This document shows, piece after piece, positions 51,057-60,297 of a stretch of 64,000 bases of DNA. Source of the stretch: Winslowiella arboricola (GTDB taxonomy: Bacteria > Pseudomonadota > Gammaproteobacteria > Enterobacterales > Enterobacteriaceae); assembly GCF_025527015.1 (NCBI RefSeq), contig NZ_JAODIM010000031.1:1-64000 (forward strand), read 5' to 3'. Made by a program: the position numbers and the translations under genes. Within the stretch, counting starts at the first letter, position 1, and the number at the start of each line of letters is the position of its first letter. The notes under the pieces were generated by a model. That model made no database searches. It was not told where the DNA came from and saw only the letters and a program-made list of their open reading frames with translations.

Positions 51057-51734
51057 TTATTTAACCGCACGCCAGGCGCCGGATTCAATTCCGCTGACCA
51101 GATGATTCACCGCTTCGCGAACCGCCAGATCCATCACTTTGCCATTAAGCGTGGAGTCATAACTGGCAGTGCCGCCAAAACCAATCACTTCGCGATTAGA
51201 GAGTGCATACTCACCGGCGCCCTGCACTGAATACACGACTTCAGAGGTGGCGACGTCGACAATATTCAGATTGACCTTCGCATAAGCGACCTGCGTTTTA
51301 CCGCGACCCAGAATGCCCCATAGCTGCTGGTCGCCAACTTCTTTACGGCCAAACTCAGTGATATCGCCAGTCACCACATAATCGGCGCCTTTGATTGACT
51401 GCACGCTGCGCTTGTAGCCGGCTTCCGCTTTCAGTTCGTCGAGGTTCGCGCGATCCAGTACGTTAAAACGCCCGGTCTGCTGCAGATGGGTGATCAGAAT
51501 GGTTTTTGACTGGTTGCCGAGATGATCGACACCATCAGAGAAGATGCCATTCATATAAGCGGAGCGATTATCAAATTTCCCCACGGCAATCGGGCTTTTT
51601 ACCCCCTGATATACCGGCTGACTGGCGGCGGTAACCTGAGGCGCTTCGATGGTGCGTGAAGATTCGGTGGCGCAACCGCTGAGCACTGCGCAGCTGATTA
51701 ACGTCAACGTAACAAGGCGATAATAGGTTTTCAT
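51057..51734 (-). CDS. CsgG/HfaB-family lipoprotein
   Basis: 225-residue lipoprotein, lipobox LSGC with Cys21, Ala at +2. Contains the CsgG/HfaB core: IAVGKFDNRS, TGRFNVLDRANLDELKAE, GADYVVTGDITEFGR and NLNIVDVATSEVVYS. CsgG itself forms the outer-membrane curli pore; this protein has no csgABEF neighbours, so its client is unknown. It leads the lipoprotein trio. The promoter is in the 51735-52045 gap. Confidence 0.88.
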   Translation of the reverse strand: MKTYYRLVTLTLISCAVLSGCATESSRTIEAPQVTAASQPVYQGVKSPIAVGKFDNRSAYMNGIFSDGVDHLGNQSKTILITHLQQTGRFNVLDRANLDELKAEAGYKRSVQSIKGADYVVTGDITEFGRKEVGDQQLWGILGRGKTQVAYAKVNLNIVDVATSEVVYSVQGAGEYALSNREVIGFGGTASYDSTLNGKVMDLAVREAVNHLVSGIESGAWRAVK

Positions 51735-52045
51735 TTCTGTTCCATGAATAAATTAAAAAAACCAGCACCGCACGATTAATAACTCAGCAAAACCTGTTTT
51801 ATAAAAGCCAGAGTCAGCAATAAAACAACTTGGTTTATTAGTGATAATTAAATTAACCAATAATTTATATACGTGACTAACTTATCTGCTTTATTTGCTC
51901 TTCCACCGATAAATGGCGGCCGCTGCAAGGCAGCAGAGGAATTATCTGTAAATGGTCTGGCAGTGCTGGAATAACCTGTCAGCAGAACGCTAACCTTGTA
52001 AGCTATCGGCTGACATTAAAAAATCTTTAGCTATTTGGGTATAAA
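51735..52045. other. Divergent gap between CsgG-like and TolA-like lipoprotein genes
   Basis: 311 bp, AT-rich in its first half. It must hold promoters for both directions. I see no clear box pair, palindrome or small gene. Confidence 0.4.
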
Positions 52046-52483
52046 ATGACATCAGCGAAACAGCGAACAGCGATGATGGCGGGCGGCATAGCCGGAGTGG
52101 CACTGATGCTGGCGGGGTGTCAGTCGGCAAATCATAGCAGGCAGGCGACTCCCTCAGCGCCTGACGCCCGTGAAGTGCAGGCCTGGGTGGAAAAACAGTG
52201 CGTTAAGCCGTCAGAAGATATGTCACAGCAAGATTGCCGCTATTTTTCGCAGATACAGTACCGGATCCAGCGCAATTTCTACGATGCTGAGCAGTTTGCC
52301 GGTCGCGAATGTACGCTGACGATTATCTGGGAACCCCAGGGCCGTTATAACGTATTAAGCGCTGTCGGCGATGAGGAGTTGTGCAAAACGGCGTGGGGCG
52401 TGGTCAGCAGCGCCGATAATCTGCCGCCGCCGCCGGATAAACTCGCCAAAAAGTTTTTAATCAGGCTGCGGCCTGGGAGTTAA
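52046..52483 (+). CDS. Lipoprotein with a TolA C-terminal-like domain
   Basis: 145-residue lipoprotein: lipobox LMLAGC with Cys25, Gln at +2 (outer membrane). Residues about 68-143 resemble the third domain of TolA: YRIQRNFYDAEQFAGRECTL, a central strand, then a second cysteine (Cys113) and LPPPPDK. TolA domain III has the same two cysteines joined by a disulfide, here Cys89 and Cys113. Two more cysteines (52, 64) are extra. The TolA inner-membrane helix and long coiled stalk are missing. Its stop overlaps the AraC gene stop by four bases. Confidence 0.75.
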   Translation: MTSAKQRTAMMAGGIAGVALMLAGCQSANHSRQATPSAPDAREVQAWVEKQCVKPSEDMSQQDCRYFSQIQYRIQRNFYDAEQFAGRECTLTIIWEPQGRYNVLSAVGDEELCKTAWGVVSSADNLPPPPDKLAKKFLIRLRPGS

Positions 52484-53550
52484 CCGGCCAGTTCATCCTG
52501 ACGCCACTGGCGCGGGCTGATACCGAACCAGCGGCGGAAGGCGCGCGAAAAGGCGCTGACTTCCGAATATCCCAGCAGCAGCGCCATTTCCGAAATCGGC
52601 AGCTGTTTTTGTTGCAGATAGTGAGTGGCCATTTCACAGCGCACTTTATCCACCAGCGCGGTAAAACTCAGCCCTTCATCGCGCAACCGACGCTGCAACG
52701 ACCAGCTCGACAGTCCCATTTTTTCCGCCACTTCATCCAGTACCGGCTCGCCCTGTAACAGCGCCAGATGCACCTGCGATCGCGCCTGATCAACAATATT
52801 CTGCTGCGGCGCGCTACAGTTAAGCCGGCGGATCGCATCCTGCATTACGGTAAGCAGGATCGGATCGCTGTCCGGCATCGCCCGCGCCAGATCGCGTTTC
52901 GGGATCACCAGCGAATTAAACGGCTGATCAAAGTAGACCGGCGCATCAAACACTTTACAGTGCTCATGCCACTGTTCCGGGCGTGGATGTTCAAAATGCA
53001 CTTCACGCGGTGACCAGCTTTTGCCGGTGACATGACGGATCAGATTCATAATCATCCCCAGCGTCAGCTCAGCATCCTGACGACGACAGAGAATCGCGCC
53101 ATGCCTGACCTGATAGTCAAAGCGCCAGCATTCGCCTCTGTCCACCAGCCGTGTCAGGGTGTCGTGCTGATGAAAGGGAAACGCATTGACCACATTCTGT
53201 AGCGCCTGCTCAAGATTCGCCGAGCAGAGGCCGACATAACCAATCAGACCTAATGACTGCGGTTTAAACTGCTTGCCGTAGTGCAAACCGAAGTTATCAA
53301 ACCCGGACGATCGCGCCGCTTCTTCCAGCACCCGACAGTAGTTGATCAGCCCGAGACTCAGGGTCGGACTGGCCAGCAGTTCAGGATCGATGCCGCTGAC
53401 GCCGAAAATACGATCGACATCGCCGCCCTTATCACAGATAAAATCCCCCAATCCACTGGCTGCGGCGGCCAGTACACCGCGGTTGCTGGCAAACCCGGCG
53501 GCCAGCACGCCAGCCATCTCGGGTTGTCTGGTTATGACATTTTCCATCAT
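52480..53550 (-). CDS. AraC-family regulator with Arabinose_bd-type N-terminus
   Basis: 356 residues. The N-terminal two thirds match the Arabinose_bd/OruR-type sensor domain (GDVDRIFGVSGIDPELL; FGLHYGKQFKPQSLGLIGY). The C-terminal pair of helix-turn-helix motifs is clear (LDEVAEKMGLSSWSLQRRLRDEG; ISEMALLLGYSEVSAFSRAFRRWFG). Relatives activate amine or amino acid catabolic genes. Downstream on the genome lie an APH-type kinase and an ethanolamine-type permease, with AraC-spaced direct repeats between them at 54769-54799, so these are the likely targets. Confidence 0.9.
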   Translation of the reverse strand: MMENVITRQPEMAGVLAAGFASNRGVLAAAASGLGDFICDKGGDVDRIFGVSGIDPELLASPTLSLGLINYCRVLEEAARSSGFDNFGLHYGKQFKPQSLGLIGYVGLCSANLEQALQNVVNAFPFHQHDTLTRLVDRGECWRFDYQVRHGAILCRRQDAELTLGMIMNLIRHVTGKSWSPREVHFEHPRPEQWHEHCKVFDAPVYFDQPFNSLVIPKRDLARAMPDSDPILLTVMQDAIRRLNCSAPQQNIVDQARSQVHLALLQGEPVLDEVAEKMGLSSWSLQRRLRDEGLSFTALVDKVRCEMATHYLQQKQLPISEMALLLGYSEVSAFSRAFRRWFGISPRQWRQDELAG

Positions 53551-53702
53551 CGCCTCGCCTTGCGCTGCAAAATGTAGAGTTATGCTGATACAGCAGCAAG
53601 TTTCATACCAATCACAGTAGCGAGGATAATCAGCAGGTTAGCTGAGAGAAATCATCGGCCGGGCACCGCCAATGCGCATCCCTGCCCGATGATAGTGCAG
53701 AT

Positions 53703-54707
53703 TCAGGCGCCGACCGGCAGCTGTGTGGTGTCCAGATAGCGGCGGCACAGACGCACTGAATGATCGGCCCATTGCGGCCCGAGGCTTTGCGCCATTTCCG
53801 TCTCGGCATGGGAACCGGCCCATGCCAGCAGCTGAATACGCCGCTGCATCAGCAGAGTCGGCACCAGCGCCATATCGGCATCGGAAATATGCGCCACCTG
53901 CTCGTAGCCGTGAATCCAGTGATCCACCCACTCGGCGGCACGTGGATGGTGTTCCACAAAGCTGATGGCGGCGGCAAGATCGTGCAAGTACCAGCCGAAA
54001 CCGCAGTCGTCAAAGTCGATCACCCGCGTTTCACCCTTGTGCAGCAGCAGATTGGTCAGGCGCAGATCGGCATGGATCAGACCGTAACGATCGGCCCCTT
54101 TGCCATACTCTGCCAGCTCATCGCCAATCCGCGTAATCGCCTGCTCAACAATGGCGCGATCGGCGGTTTGCAGATTCGGTGCGTCCTGCCAGTGCCCCCA
54201 ATGGCTGTCGGGACTGACCATGGTGTGGTGATCCCAGATAATGCGCTGAAAACCTGCCGGTCGCTGCCACTGTCGGCTGTGCTGATGCAGACGAGCGGTG
54301 ATATGGCCCAGCTGGCGGAAGGCGCGTGGATCAACATCGGTGGTTGGCATTTCGCCTTCGATCCAGTGAAACAGTACCACATAACGCTCGCCGCCATCCG
54401 GCAGCGTCAGCGTCTGCACCGCTTCGCCCTGACGGTTTAGCACCGCTTGCGGCACCACAACACCGGTATCACGCAAGGCATTCAGCCAGTGCAGCTCACT
54501 TTCGATATCCGCTTTCTGATGGTAATCACCGCGATGCAGGCGCAGAGCGTAGCGCTGGCCGTTAGCCACCAGCAGAAAAGTGGCGTTTTCAGATCGACAC
54601 AGCAGGCTCAGTTCGCCCTGCAGCGCCGCCGGGTATTGTGCGAGGGCAGCGTGCGCCAGCGCGGTCAGCGCAGTGTTATCAAGGGTGTCATATTGTTTGG
54701 CACTCAT
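53703..54707 (-). CDS. APH-family phosphotransferase (aminoalcohol or homoserine kinase-like)
   Basis: 334-residue protein kinase-like fold of the APH/choline kinase group. Catalytic HADLRLTN (His212, Asp214, Asn219) and metal motif DFDD (231-234). Resembles SrkA and class II homoserine kinase-like proteins. It is divergent from an ethanolamine-type permease and close to an AraC regulator, so an aminoalcohol such as ethanolamine or aminopropanol is a possible substrate. No phospho-lyase or ammonia-lyase gene is in the window. Confidence 0.82.
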   Translation of the reverse strand: MSAKQYDTLDNTALTALAHAALAQYPAALQGELSLLCRSENATFLLVANGQRYALRLHRGDYHQKADIESELHWLNALRDTGVVVPQAVLNRQGEAVQTLTLPDGGERYVVLFHWIEGEMPTTDVDPRAFRQLGHITARLHQHSRQWQRPAGFQRIIWDHHTMVSPDSHWGHWQDAPNLQTADRAIVEQAITRIGDELAEYGKGADRYGLIHADLRLTNLLLHKGETRVIDFDDCGFGWYLHDLAAAISFVEHHPRAAEWVDHWIHGYEQVAHISDADMALVPTLLMQRRIQLLAWAGSHAETEMAQSLGPQWADHSVRLCRRYLDTTQLPVGA

Positions 54708-54768
54708 AAGTCAGGCTCCGTGGATAACAAAAGTGTTACCAGCATGTGATGCCTGACATCCGTTCGGC

Positions 54769-54799
54769 TTGACCGCAGACGACCCAATGTTGACCGCAG
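54769..54799. promoter_or_regulatory. 21-bp phased direct repeat TTGACCGCAG, candidate AraC-type operator
   Basis: TTGACCGCAG occurs at 54769-54778 and 54790-54799, 21 bp start to start, on one face of the helix as in AraC-type operators. A TATAGA -10 box with a poor -35 follows at 54835, so activator dependence of the permease gene is plausible. Confidence 0.65.
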
Positions 54800-54970
54800 C
54801 GTACAGCGGGCGCTTTTCCTGCCTCTGAGTTGACTATAGATGACAAAACTTAGTGCGCCAGCGTCAAGTTTTCCCGGCCGCGGCGGCGTCATTATCAAAC
54901 CCTGTTGGCAAGCGAAAACCGGGGCGAGGCGCTGACCTCGAAATAACAAGATAATAGCGGGGAGTGTAAT

Positions 54971-56344
54971 ATGACAGTGACAAGTAAGCTCAAGCCCACT
55001 CTGGGCACGATACATCTGTGGGGCATAGCGGTAGGTCTGGTCATTTCCGGCGAGTATTTCGGCTGGAGCTACGGCTGGGGCGTAGCTGGCACTCTGGGGT
55101 TTCTGCTCACCACCGCACTGATCGCCACCATGTACACCTGCTTTATCTTCAGCTTTACCGAACTGACTACCGCCATTCCGCATGCTGGCGGACCTTTTGC
55201 TTACAGCCGTCGCGCCTTTGGCGAAACCGGTGGCCTGATTGCCGGCATGGCAACGCTGATTGAATTTGTCTTTGCCCCACCGGCGATTGCGATGGCGATT
55301 GGCGCCTATCTTAATGTGCAGTTCCCGGAGCTGAATCCGAAATATGCCGCCGTTGGCGCCTATATCGTGTTTATGACGCTTAATATTCTCGGCGTAAAAC
55401 TGGCGGCGATGTTTGAACTCTGCGTCACAGTGCTGGCGGTAGGTGAGCTGCTGGTGTTTATGGGGGTGGTGGCGCCGGGCTTTAGTATGGCTAATTTTGT
55501 CGCCAACGGCTGGTCTGGCGGCGACAGCTTCGGTATGCCTGCGGTATCCGGCATCTTTGCCGCAATTCCGTTTGCTATCTGGTTCTTCCTGGCGATTGAG
55601 GGCGCGGCGATGGCCGCCGAAGAGGCGAAAGATCCAAAGCGCACCATTCCGAAAGCCTATATCAGCGGTATTCTGACGCTGGTGGTGCTGGCGATTGGCG
55701 TGATGCTGCTGGCGGGCGGCGCGGGCGACTGGCGCACCCTGTCGAATATCAACGATCCGCTGCCGCAGGCGATGAAAATGATTGTCGGCGAAAACTCTGG
55801 CTGGATGCATATGCTGGTGTGGATTGGCCTGTTCGGTCTGGTAGCCAGCTTCCACGGCATTATTCTCGGTTATTCACGTCAGTTCTTTGCCCTGTCGCGC
55901 GCCGGTTATCTGCCACCCGCGCTGGCAAAACTCTCCCGCTTCCAGACGCCGCACCGCGCGATTATTGCCGGTGGTCTGATTGGCATCGCGGCGATTTTTA
56001 GTGACAGCTGGATTAATCTGCAGGGGATGACGCTGACCGCGGCGATGATCACCATGGCGGTATTCGGCGCTATCGTGATGTATCTGATGAGTATGCTGAG
56101 CCTGTTCCGTCTGCGTCGTACCGAGCCGCAGATGGCGCGCAGCTTCCGTGCGCCAGGCTATCCAGTTGTACCGGCGATTGCACTGGTGCTGGCGGTAGTC
56201 TGTCTGATTGCGATGCTGTGGTTTAACCCCTTAATTGGCGGGATCTTTATCGCGATGATGGCGGCCGGTTATATTTACTTCCTGATGACCAAAACCCAGC
56301 GCAGCAATGCGCCAGCGGATGCGATGCTGTCCGGCGTCGAGTAA
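54971..56344 (+). CDS. Ethanolamine-permease-like APC transporter
   Basis: 457-residue APC-superfamily permease, 12 helices, with the Eat-type N-terminus (TLGTIHLWGIAVGLVISGEYFGWSYGW) and a polar FSFTELTTAIPHAGGPFAYSRRAFG segment. Best matched to ethanolamine permeases. GGAG precedes the ATG. It is divergent from an APH-type kinase. No eutBC ammonia lyase is nearby, so if ethanolamine enters here it is handled elsewhere or phosphorylated. Confidence 0.88.
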   Translation: MTVTSKLKPTLGTIHLWGIAVGLVISGEYFGWSYGWGVAGTLGFLLTTALIATMYTCFIFSFTELTTAIPHAGGPFAYSRRAFGETGGLIAGMATLIEFVFAPPAIAMAIGAYLNVQFPELNPKYAAVGAYIVFMTLNILGVKLAAMFELCVTVLAVGELLVFMGVVAPGFSMANFVANGWSGGDSFGMPAVSGIFAAIPFAIWFFLAIEGAAMAAEEAKDPKRTIPKAYISGILTLVVLAIGVMLLAGGAGDWRTLSNINDPLPQAMKMIVGENSGWMHMLVWIGLFGLVASFHGIILGYSRQFFALSRAGYLPPALAKLSRFQTPHRAIIAGGLIGIAAIFSDSWINLQGMTLTAAMITMAVFGAIVMYLMSMLSLFRLRRTEPQMARSFRAPGYPVVPAIALVLAVVCLIAMLWFNPLIGGIFIAMMAAGYIYFLMTKTQRSNAPADAMLSGVE

Positions 56345-56387
56345 GGGTTACAGCCCTCTCCTGCTGACGGGAGAGGGCCAGTTTATG

Positions 56388-57293
56388 CTACAGCGGCCAG
56401 AGCCAGGCCGCACCACGCACGCCGCTGGAGTCACCATGCCGCGCCTGCAACACCGGGGTTTCACACTCACCACCAAACACCCAGTTTTTCAGCAACAGCG
56501 GTACCGTCTGATACAGCCGCGCAACATTGCTCATCCCGCCGCCCATCACAATCACATCCGGATCGAGAATATTAATCACCTGCCCCAGCGATTTTGCCAG
56601 CCGCTGCTCATAGCGACTCATTGCCAGTTCAGCGACAGGATCCTGCTGCTCCAGTAACTGAATAATCTCTGCCCCTTTGCGTGACTGACCGCTGAGGCGC
56701 TGATAATCGGTGGCGAAACCGGTGCCGGAAATAAAGGTCTCAATACAGCCCGCTTTACCACAGTAACAGGGCACTTCCAGACGGTAACGCAGTTCATCTT
56801 CATCCATCCACGGCAGCGGATTATGGCCCCACTCACCCGCATTACCGTTGCCGCCGATATGCGCCTGACCATTTAACGCCACGCCAGCGCCGCAGCCGGT
56901 GCCGATAATCACCGCAAACACCGTCGCTTTGCCCGCCGCCGCGCCATCTACCGCTTCGGACACCGCCAGGCAGTTAGCATCATTGGCCACCCGCACTTCG
57001 CGCTGGAGTCGTGCCGCAAGATCTTTATCCAGCGGCTGACCGTTCAGCCAGGTGGAGTTCGCATTTTTTACCTTGCCGCTATACGGTGACAGCGTGCCCG
57101 GAATACCGATGCCCACACTGCCCTGTTGCGCGGTCTTTTCTTCTGCAAGGGTCACCAGTCCGACAATGGCGTCGACGGTCTTCTGATAGTCGTCACGCGG
57201 CGTGGACACGCGGTGACGAAACAGCTCTTCGCCCTGGTTGGATAACGCAATCACCTCAATTTTGGTGCCGCCTAAATCGATACCTATACGCAC
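56388..57293 (-). CDS. mak: ROK-family fructokinase Mak
   Basis: Cytosolic manno(fructo)kinase, phosphorylating free fructose and mannose. ROK features: DLGGTK phosphate motif near the N-terminus, catalytic Asp in [12 protein letters not shown], zinc site of His in GEWGHNPL and CYCGKAGC. Starting at the GTG before RIGIDLGG gives 301 residues (E. coli 302) with GAGGAC upstream; the frame to 57356 adds residues the family lacks. Divergent from rdgC as in E. coli. Confidence 0.95.
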   Translation of the reverse strand: MRIGIDLGGTKIEVIALSNQGEELFRHRVSTPRDDYQKTVDAIVGLVTLAEEKTAQQGSVGIGIPGTLSPYSGKVKNANSTWLNGQPLDKDLAARLQREVRVANDANCLAVSEAVDGAAAGKATVFAVIIGTGCGAGVALNGQAHIGGNGNAGEWGHNPLPWMDEDELRYRLEVPCYCGKAGCIETFISGTGFATDYQRLSGQSRKGAEIIQLLEQQDPVAELAMSRYEQRLAKSLGQVINILDPDVIVMGGGMSNVARLYQTVPLLLKNWVFGGECETPVLQARHGDSSGVRGAAWLWPL

Positions 57294-57439
57294 GTTTTTG
57301 TCCTCATTATGCGACGCAGAGACAGTTACATTAGAAGGGCGCAGCTTGAAAGGCAATGAAACCGCGGCGATGTTTCGCTATCATGCGCGCTGACTTTAAG
57401 ACTTGCGCGCCAGATCGCGCCCCGGCGAAGGAAAACACC

Positions 57440-58351
57440 ATGTTGTGGTTTAAAAATTTGATGGTTTATCGTCTGAATCGTGACATTCCGCTGTCGACGG
57501 ACGATATGGAAAAACAACTCGAAGCATTTTCCTTTAGTCCCTGCGGCAGTCAGGATATGGCAAAAACCGGTTGGGTTTCGCCAATGGGTTCGCGCAGCGA
57601 TGCCCTGACCCACGTAAATAATGGCCAGATCCTGATTTGTGCGCGTAAAGAAGAGAAGATCCTGCCATCGCCGGTGATTAAACAGGCGCTGGAAGCGAAA
57701 ATCGATAAGCTGGAAAGCGAACAGCAGCGCAAACTAAAAAAGACCGAAAAAGACTCGCTGAAAGATGAAGTGCTGCACAGCCTGCTGCCGCGCGCCTTCA
57801 GCCGTTTCAGCCAGACCTTTTTGTGGATTGATACAGTTAACAACCTGATTATGGTCGACTGCGCCAGCGCCAAAAAAGCCGAAGATACGCTGGCGTTGCT
57901 GCGCAAAAGCATGGGCTCACTGCCGGTGGTGCCGCTGACGCTGGAAAGCCCGATCGAACTGACGCTGACTGAATGGGTGCGTTCAGGCGATGTCCCGGCC
58001 GGTTTTGCGCTGATGGATGAAGCCGAGCTGAAAGCGCTGCTTGAAGATGGCGGCGTGATCCGTTGTAAGAAGCAGGATCTGGTGTGTGACGAGATCGCTA
58101 ACCATATTGAAGCGGGCAAACTGGTTACCAAACTGGCGCTCGACTGGCAGGAACGTATTCAGCTACTGCTGTCCGACGATGGCTCACTGAAACGCCTGAA
58201 GTTTGCCGACACCCTGCGTGAGCAGAACGACGATATTGACCGCGAAGACTTCGCCCTGCGCTTCGACGCTGACTTTATTCTGATGACCAGCGAATTGACC
58301 GCTCTGGTCAGTAATCTGGTGGAAGCTCTGGGTGGTGAAGCTCAGCGTTAA
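57440..58351 (+). CDS. rdgC: Recombination-associated protein RdgC
   Basis: Ring-shaped dimeric DNA-binding protein that limits RecA activity and is needed when replication restart is impaired. 303 residues as in E. coli, beginning [16 protein letters not shown]. Divergent from mak across 146 bp. Confidence 0.96.
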   Translation: MLWFKNLMVYRLNRDIPLSTDDMEKQLEAFSFSPCGSQDMAKTGWVSPMGSRSDALTHVNNGQILICARKEEKILPSPVIKQALEAKIDKLESEQQRKLKKTEKDSLKDEVLHSLLPRAFSRFSQTFLWIDTVNNLIMVDCASAKKAEDTLALLRKSMGSLPVVPLTLESPIELTLTEWVRSGDVPAGFALMDEAELKALLEDGGVIRCKKQDLVCDEIANHIEAGKLVTKLALDWQERIQLLLSDDGSLKRLKFADTLREQNDDIDREDFALRFDADFILMTSELTALVSNLVEALGGEAQR

Positions 58352-58358
58352 TCATCCC

Positions 58359-58423
58359 GGGCGGCGAGAACGCCGCCTCTACATAAGCCTGTGAATTTCT
58401 GTAGGGTGGCGTTCTCGCCGCCC
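58359..58423. repeat. Head-to-head family A REP-like pair (REPIN)
   Basis: Reverse copy at 58359-58382 and forward copy at 58401-58423, GTAG heads facing each other across 18 bp. The pair as a whole can fold as a long hairpin, the arrangement of BIME/REPIN units. It lies just downstream of rdgC. The rest of the gap up to the MarR operator shows no gene. Confidence 0.85.
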
Positions 58424-58631
58424 ATGCCGATGATATGCACCATGGCGAGGCCGAAACGCGTTTAACCCTCCTCAGGGCAGCATTATCAGCTCCCGTTCAA
58501 ATGGCGGGCACATTGCCCCGACCCAGATTTAAAAACTGCATATTAACGCACTAAGTTGCGCTTCCGATCACGGGCGACATCACGCCTGGCGAGTTATCCT
58601 GACCTTAGAAATCTGTTACATCGTTGTTAAT

Positions 58632-58649
58632 TACCTCGATATCAAGGTA
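58632..58649. promoter_or_regulatory. Near-perfect 18-bp palindrome, candidate MarR autoregulatory operator
   Basis: TACCTCGATATCAAGGTA is a palindrome with one mismatched pair. It ends 11 bp before the MarR-type start codon, in the position of an autoregulatory operator. Confidence 0.6.
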
Positions 58650-58660
58650 GCGGAGCGCGT

Positions 58661-59188
58661 ATGACTAGTCGCAAATCTGATACGGTTGATGTAATTCTGC
58701 AACAGTGGCGACGGGAAAGGCCTGATATTGACACCAGTCCGATGGGGCCGATTGGCCGTCTGAAACGATGCAATATGCTGCTGGAGCCGAAGATTGAAGC
58801 GGCCTTCACCCCTTTTGGCCTGACGCGCTGGCAGTTCGATATGCTGGCCACCCTGCGCCGCTCCGGTGCGCCTTTTAATCTGTCGCCCACCGCACTATTT
58901 TCCACCCTGATGATTACCTCCGGCACCATGACGCATCGCCTGAAATTACTGGAAGCCAGCGAGCTGATTGAGAGACTGCCCAATGCCGATGATGCCCGCA
59001 GTATGCTGGTGCAGCTGACGGAAAAAGGCTTATCGCTGATTAATCGCGTAGTGGAAGTGCATGTGATTAACGAGAAAAAACTGCTGGCGTTAATTCCGGA
59101 GAACACCCTGGCGGAGCTGGATAATGCGCTGTCGCAACTGATGGTGGCGCTGGAGGAGAATCCGGCGGTTAACGGCAAAAAAACGTAG
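58661..59188 (+). CDS. MarR-family transcriptional regulator
   Basis: 175-residue winged-helix regulator. The DNA-binding region includes FNLSPTALFSTLMITSGTMTHRLKLLEASELIERLPNADDAR, with the wing Asp-Asp-Ala-Arg typical of MarR proteins. Inserted between rdgC and ppnP; E. coli has none here. No divergent or downstream target gene is obvious, so besides itself its regulon is unknown. Confidence 0.9.
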   Translation: MTSRKSDTVDVILQQWRRERPDIDTSPMGPIGRLKRCNMLLEPKIEAAFTPFGLTRWQFDMLATLRRSGAPFNLSPTALFSTLMITSGTMTHRLKLLEASELIERLPNADDARSMLVQLTEKGLSLINRVVEVHVINEKKLLALIPENTLAELDNALSQLMVALEENPAVNGKKT

Positions 59189-59198
59189 AAGGGTAAGG

Positions 59199-59220
59199 CT
59201 GGCCGGGGATCTCCGGCCAG
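59199..59220. terminator. Bidirectional hairpin between MarR gene and ppnP
   Basis: CTGGCCGG and CCGGCCAG flank a 6-nt centre, between convergent genes. Confidence 0.6.
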
Positions 59221-59227
59221 TGACAGT

Positions 59228-59512
59228 TTACAGGTAGCGGCACAGATAGGAGGTCGGTTCGGCAACCTGCAGATGGAACTCGCTGTGCTCAGGAACGTTA
59301 AATACCGCCCCCGCCTGATAGAGTTTCCACTCGGTTTCACCTGGCAACAGAACTTTCAGTGAACCACTTACCACTGTCATCTCTTCTGCCTGGGCAGTGC
59401 CAAAGTTGTATTCACCTTCCACCATCACGCCAACGCTCGCGCGTCCGGTGCTGGCACTGGTGAAACCAATGGATTTCACTTTTCCGTCAAAGTACTCACT
59501 AACGTTGAGCAT
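59228..59512 (-). CDS. ppnP: Pyrimidine/purine nucleoside phosphorylase PpnP
   Basis: Small cupin-fold nucleoside phosphorylase of broad specificity (formerly YaiE), 94 residues as in E. coli. Signature [22 protein letters not shown] and the C-terminal SYLCRYL. Located downstream of aroM, the ancestral arrangement, across 105 bp. Confidence 0.94.
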   Translation of the reverse strand: MLNVSEYFDGKVKSIGFTSASTGRASVGVMVEGEYNFGTAQAEEMTVVSGSLKVLLPGETEWKLYQAGAVFNVPEHSEFHLQVAEPTSYLCRYL

Positions 59513-59617
59513 GCAACTTCCTCGAAACCTAAAAATATGTGAAAAGTCAGTGTAGAGGTTTGTTTAACGCTCTGTCACGCAAAATTGCTACGCAATGTCG
59601 CACGCCTCACGCCCTGA

Positions 59618-60295
59618 TTACACCAGCAGTTCAGCAGCCAGTTTCGCCACCAGCACATTCGACAACAGCACCGGAATTTCCAGCAATTTCTGCAGGAAAT
59701 CACGGTGATACTGGTGATAGCCAATACAGTCCAGCACTACCACATCCGCCCCCTGCTCCTTCAGCGACAACGCCGCTGCGCTGAGGGTGTCATCATCGCT
59801 GAGATAAGGACTGGCGACGGCAAAACATGGCACTTTGCTGAGGTGGCGCCATTTACTCGCCTGCTCACGAATCTGTTCCTGCACCGGCACCACAATCCCC
59901 ACCTGATGGCTGTCGACAATCGATTTAATCAGCGGTGGAATAATGCGATCCGGCTCCAGCAGCAGCGCGTTACTGGCGCGCAGCTGGCCGAACTCACCGG
60001 TGCAGAGCAGCAGGATAATCTGGTACCCCTGCTCCTCCAGCGCCAGAATCTTGCTCTGCAGGCCGATCTCAACTTTAGCCGCCGACAGACGCGCCTGTGA
60101 ACCATCCTGCAAACGCGAAACCAGGATCTTTTCATCAGCTTGCGGCGCAAACTGCTGCTCAACCTCGGCGGCCGTCAGCCCGTCGAGTAATCCGGCATGA
60201 GCAATCTGTTCTTCCGGCATATGTTCCAGCAGCAGCGGCAGTATGTCACTACGTGGAGACTGACCAATGGTAAGCGTAACCAGTGTCTGCTTCAT
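59618..60295 (-). CDS. aroM: AroM-family protein
   Basis: 225 residues, the E. coli AroM length, function unknown. Two conserved cysteines, Cys98 in LLLCTGEF and Cys190 in VVLDCIGYHQ, are spaced like the two catalytic cysteines of Asp/Glu/hydantoin racemases, and the flanking strands look alike; this similarity is my inference. In E. coli aroM follows aroL-yaiA; here it follows DUF1177 and an OPT transporter with a 2-bp gap, so it is part of their operon. Confidence 0.92.
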   Translation of the reverse strand: MKQTLVTLTIGQSPRSDILPLLLEHMPEEQIAHAGLLDGLTAAEVEQQFAPQADEKILVSRLQDGSQARLSAAKVEIGLQSKILALEEQGYQIILLLCTGEFGQLRASNALLLEPDRIIPPLIKSIVDSHQVGIVVPVQEQIREQASKWRHLSKVPCFAVASPYLSDDDTLSAAALSLKEQGADVVVLDCIGYHQYHRDFLQKLLEIPVLLSNVLVAKLAAELLV

Positions 60296-60297
60296 GA

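Noticed and set aside
54704..55855. 383-residue reading frame on the minus strand over the permease gene
   Set aside because: Rich in His, Arg and Gln, antisense to the clear APC permease gene, with no domain; a shadow of the real coding strand.
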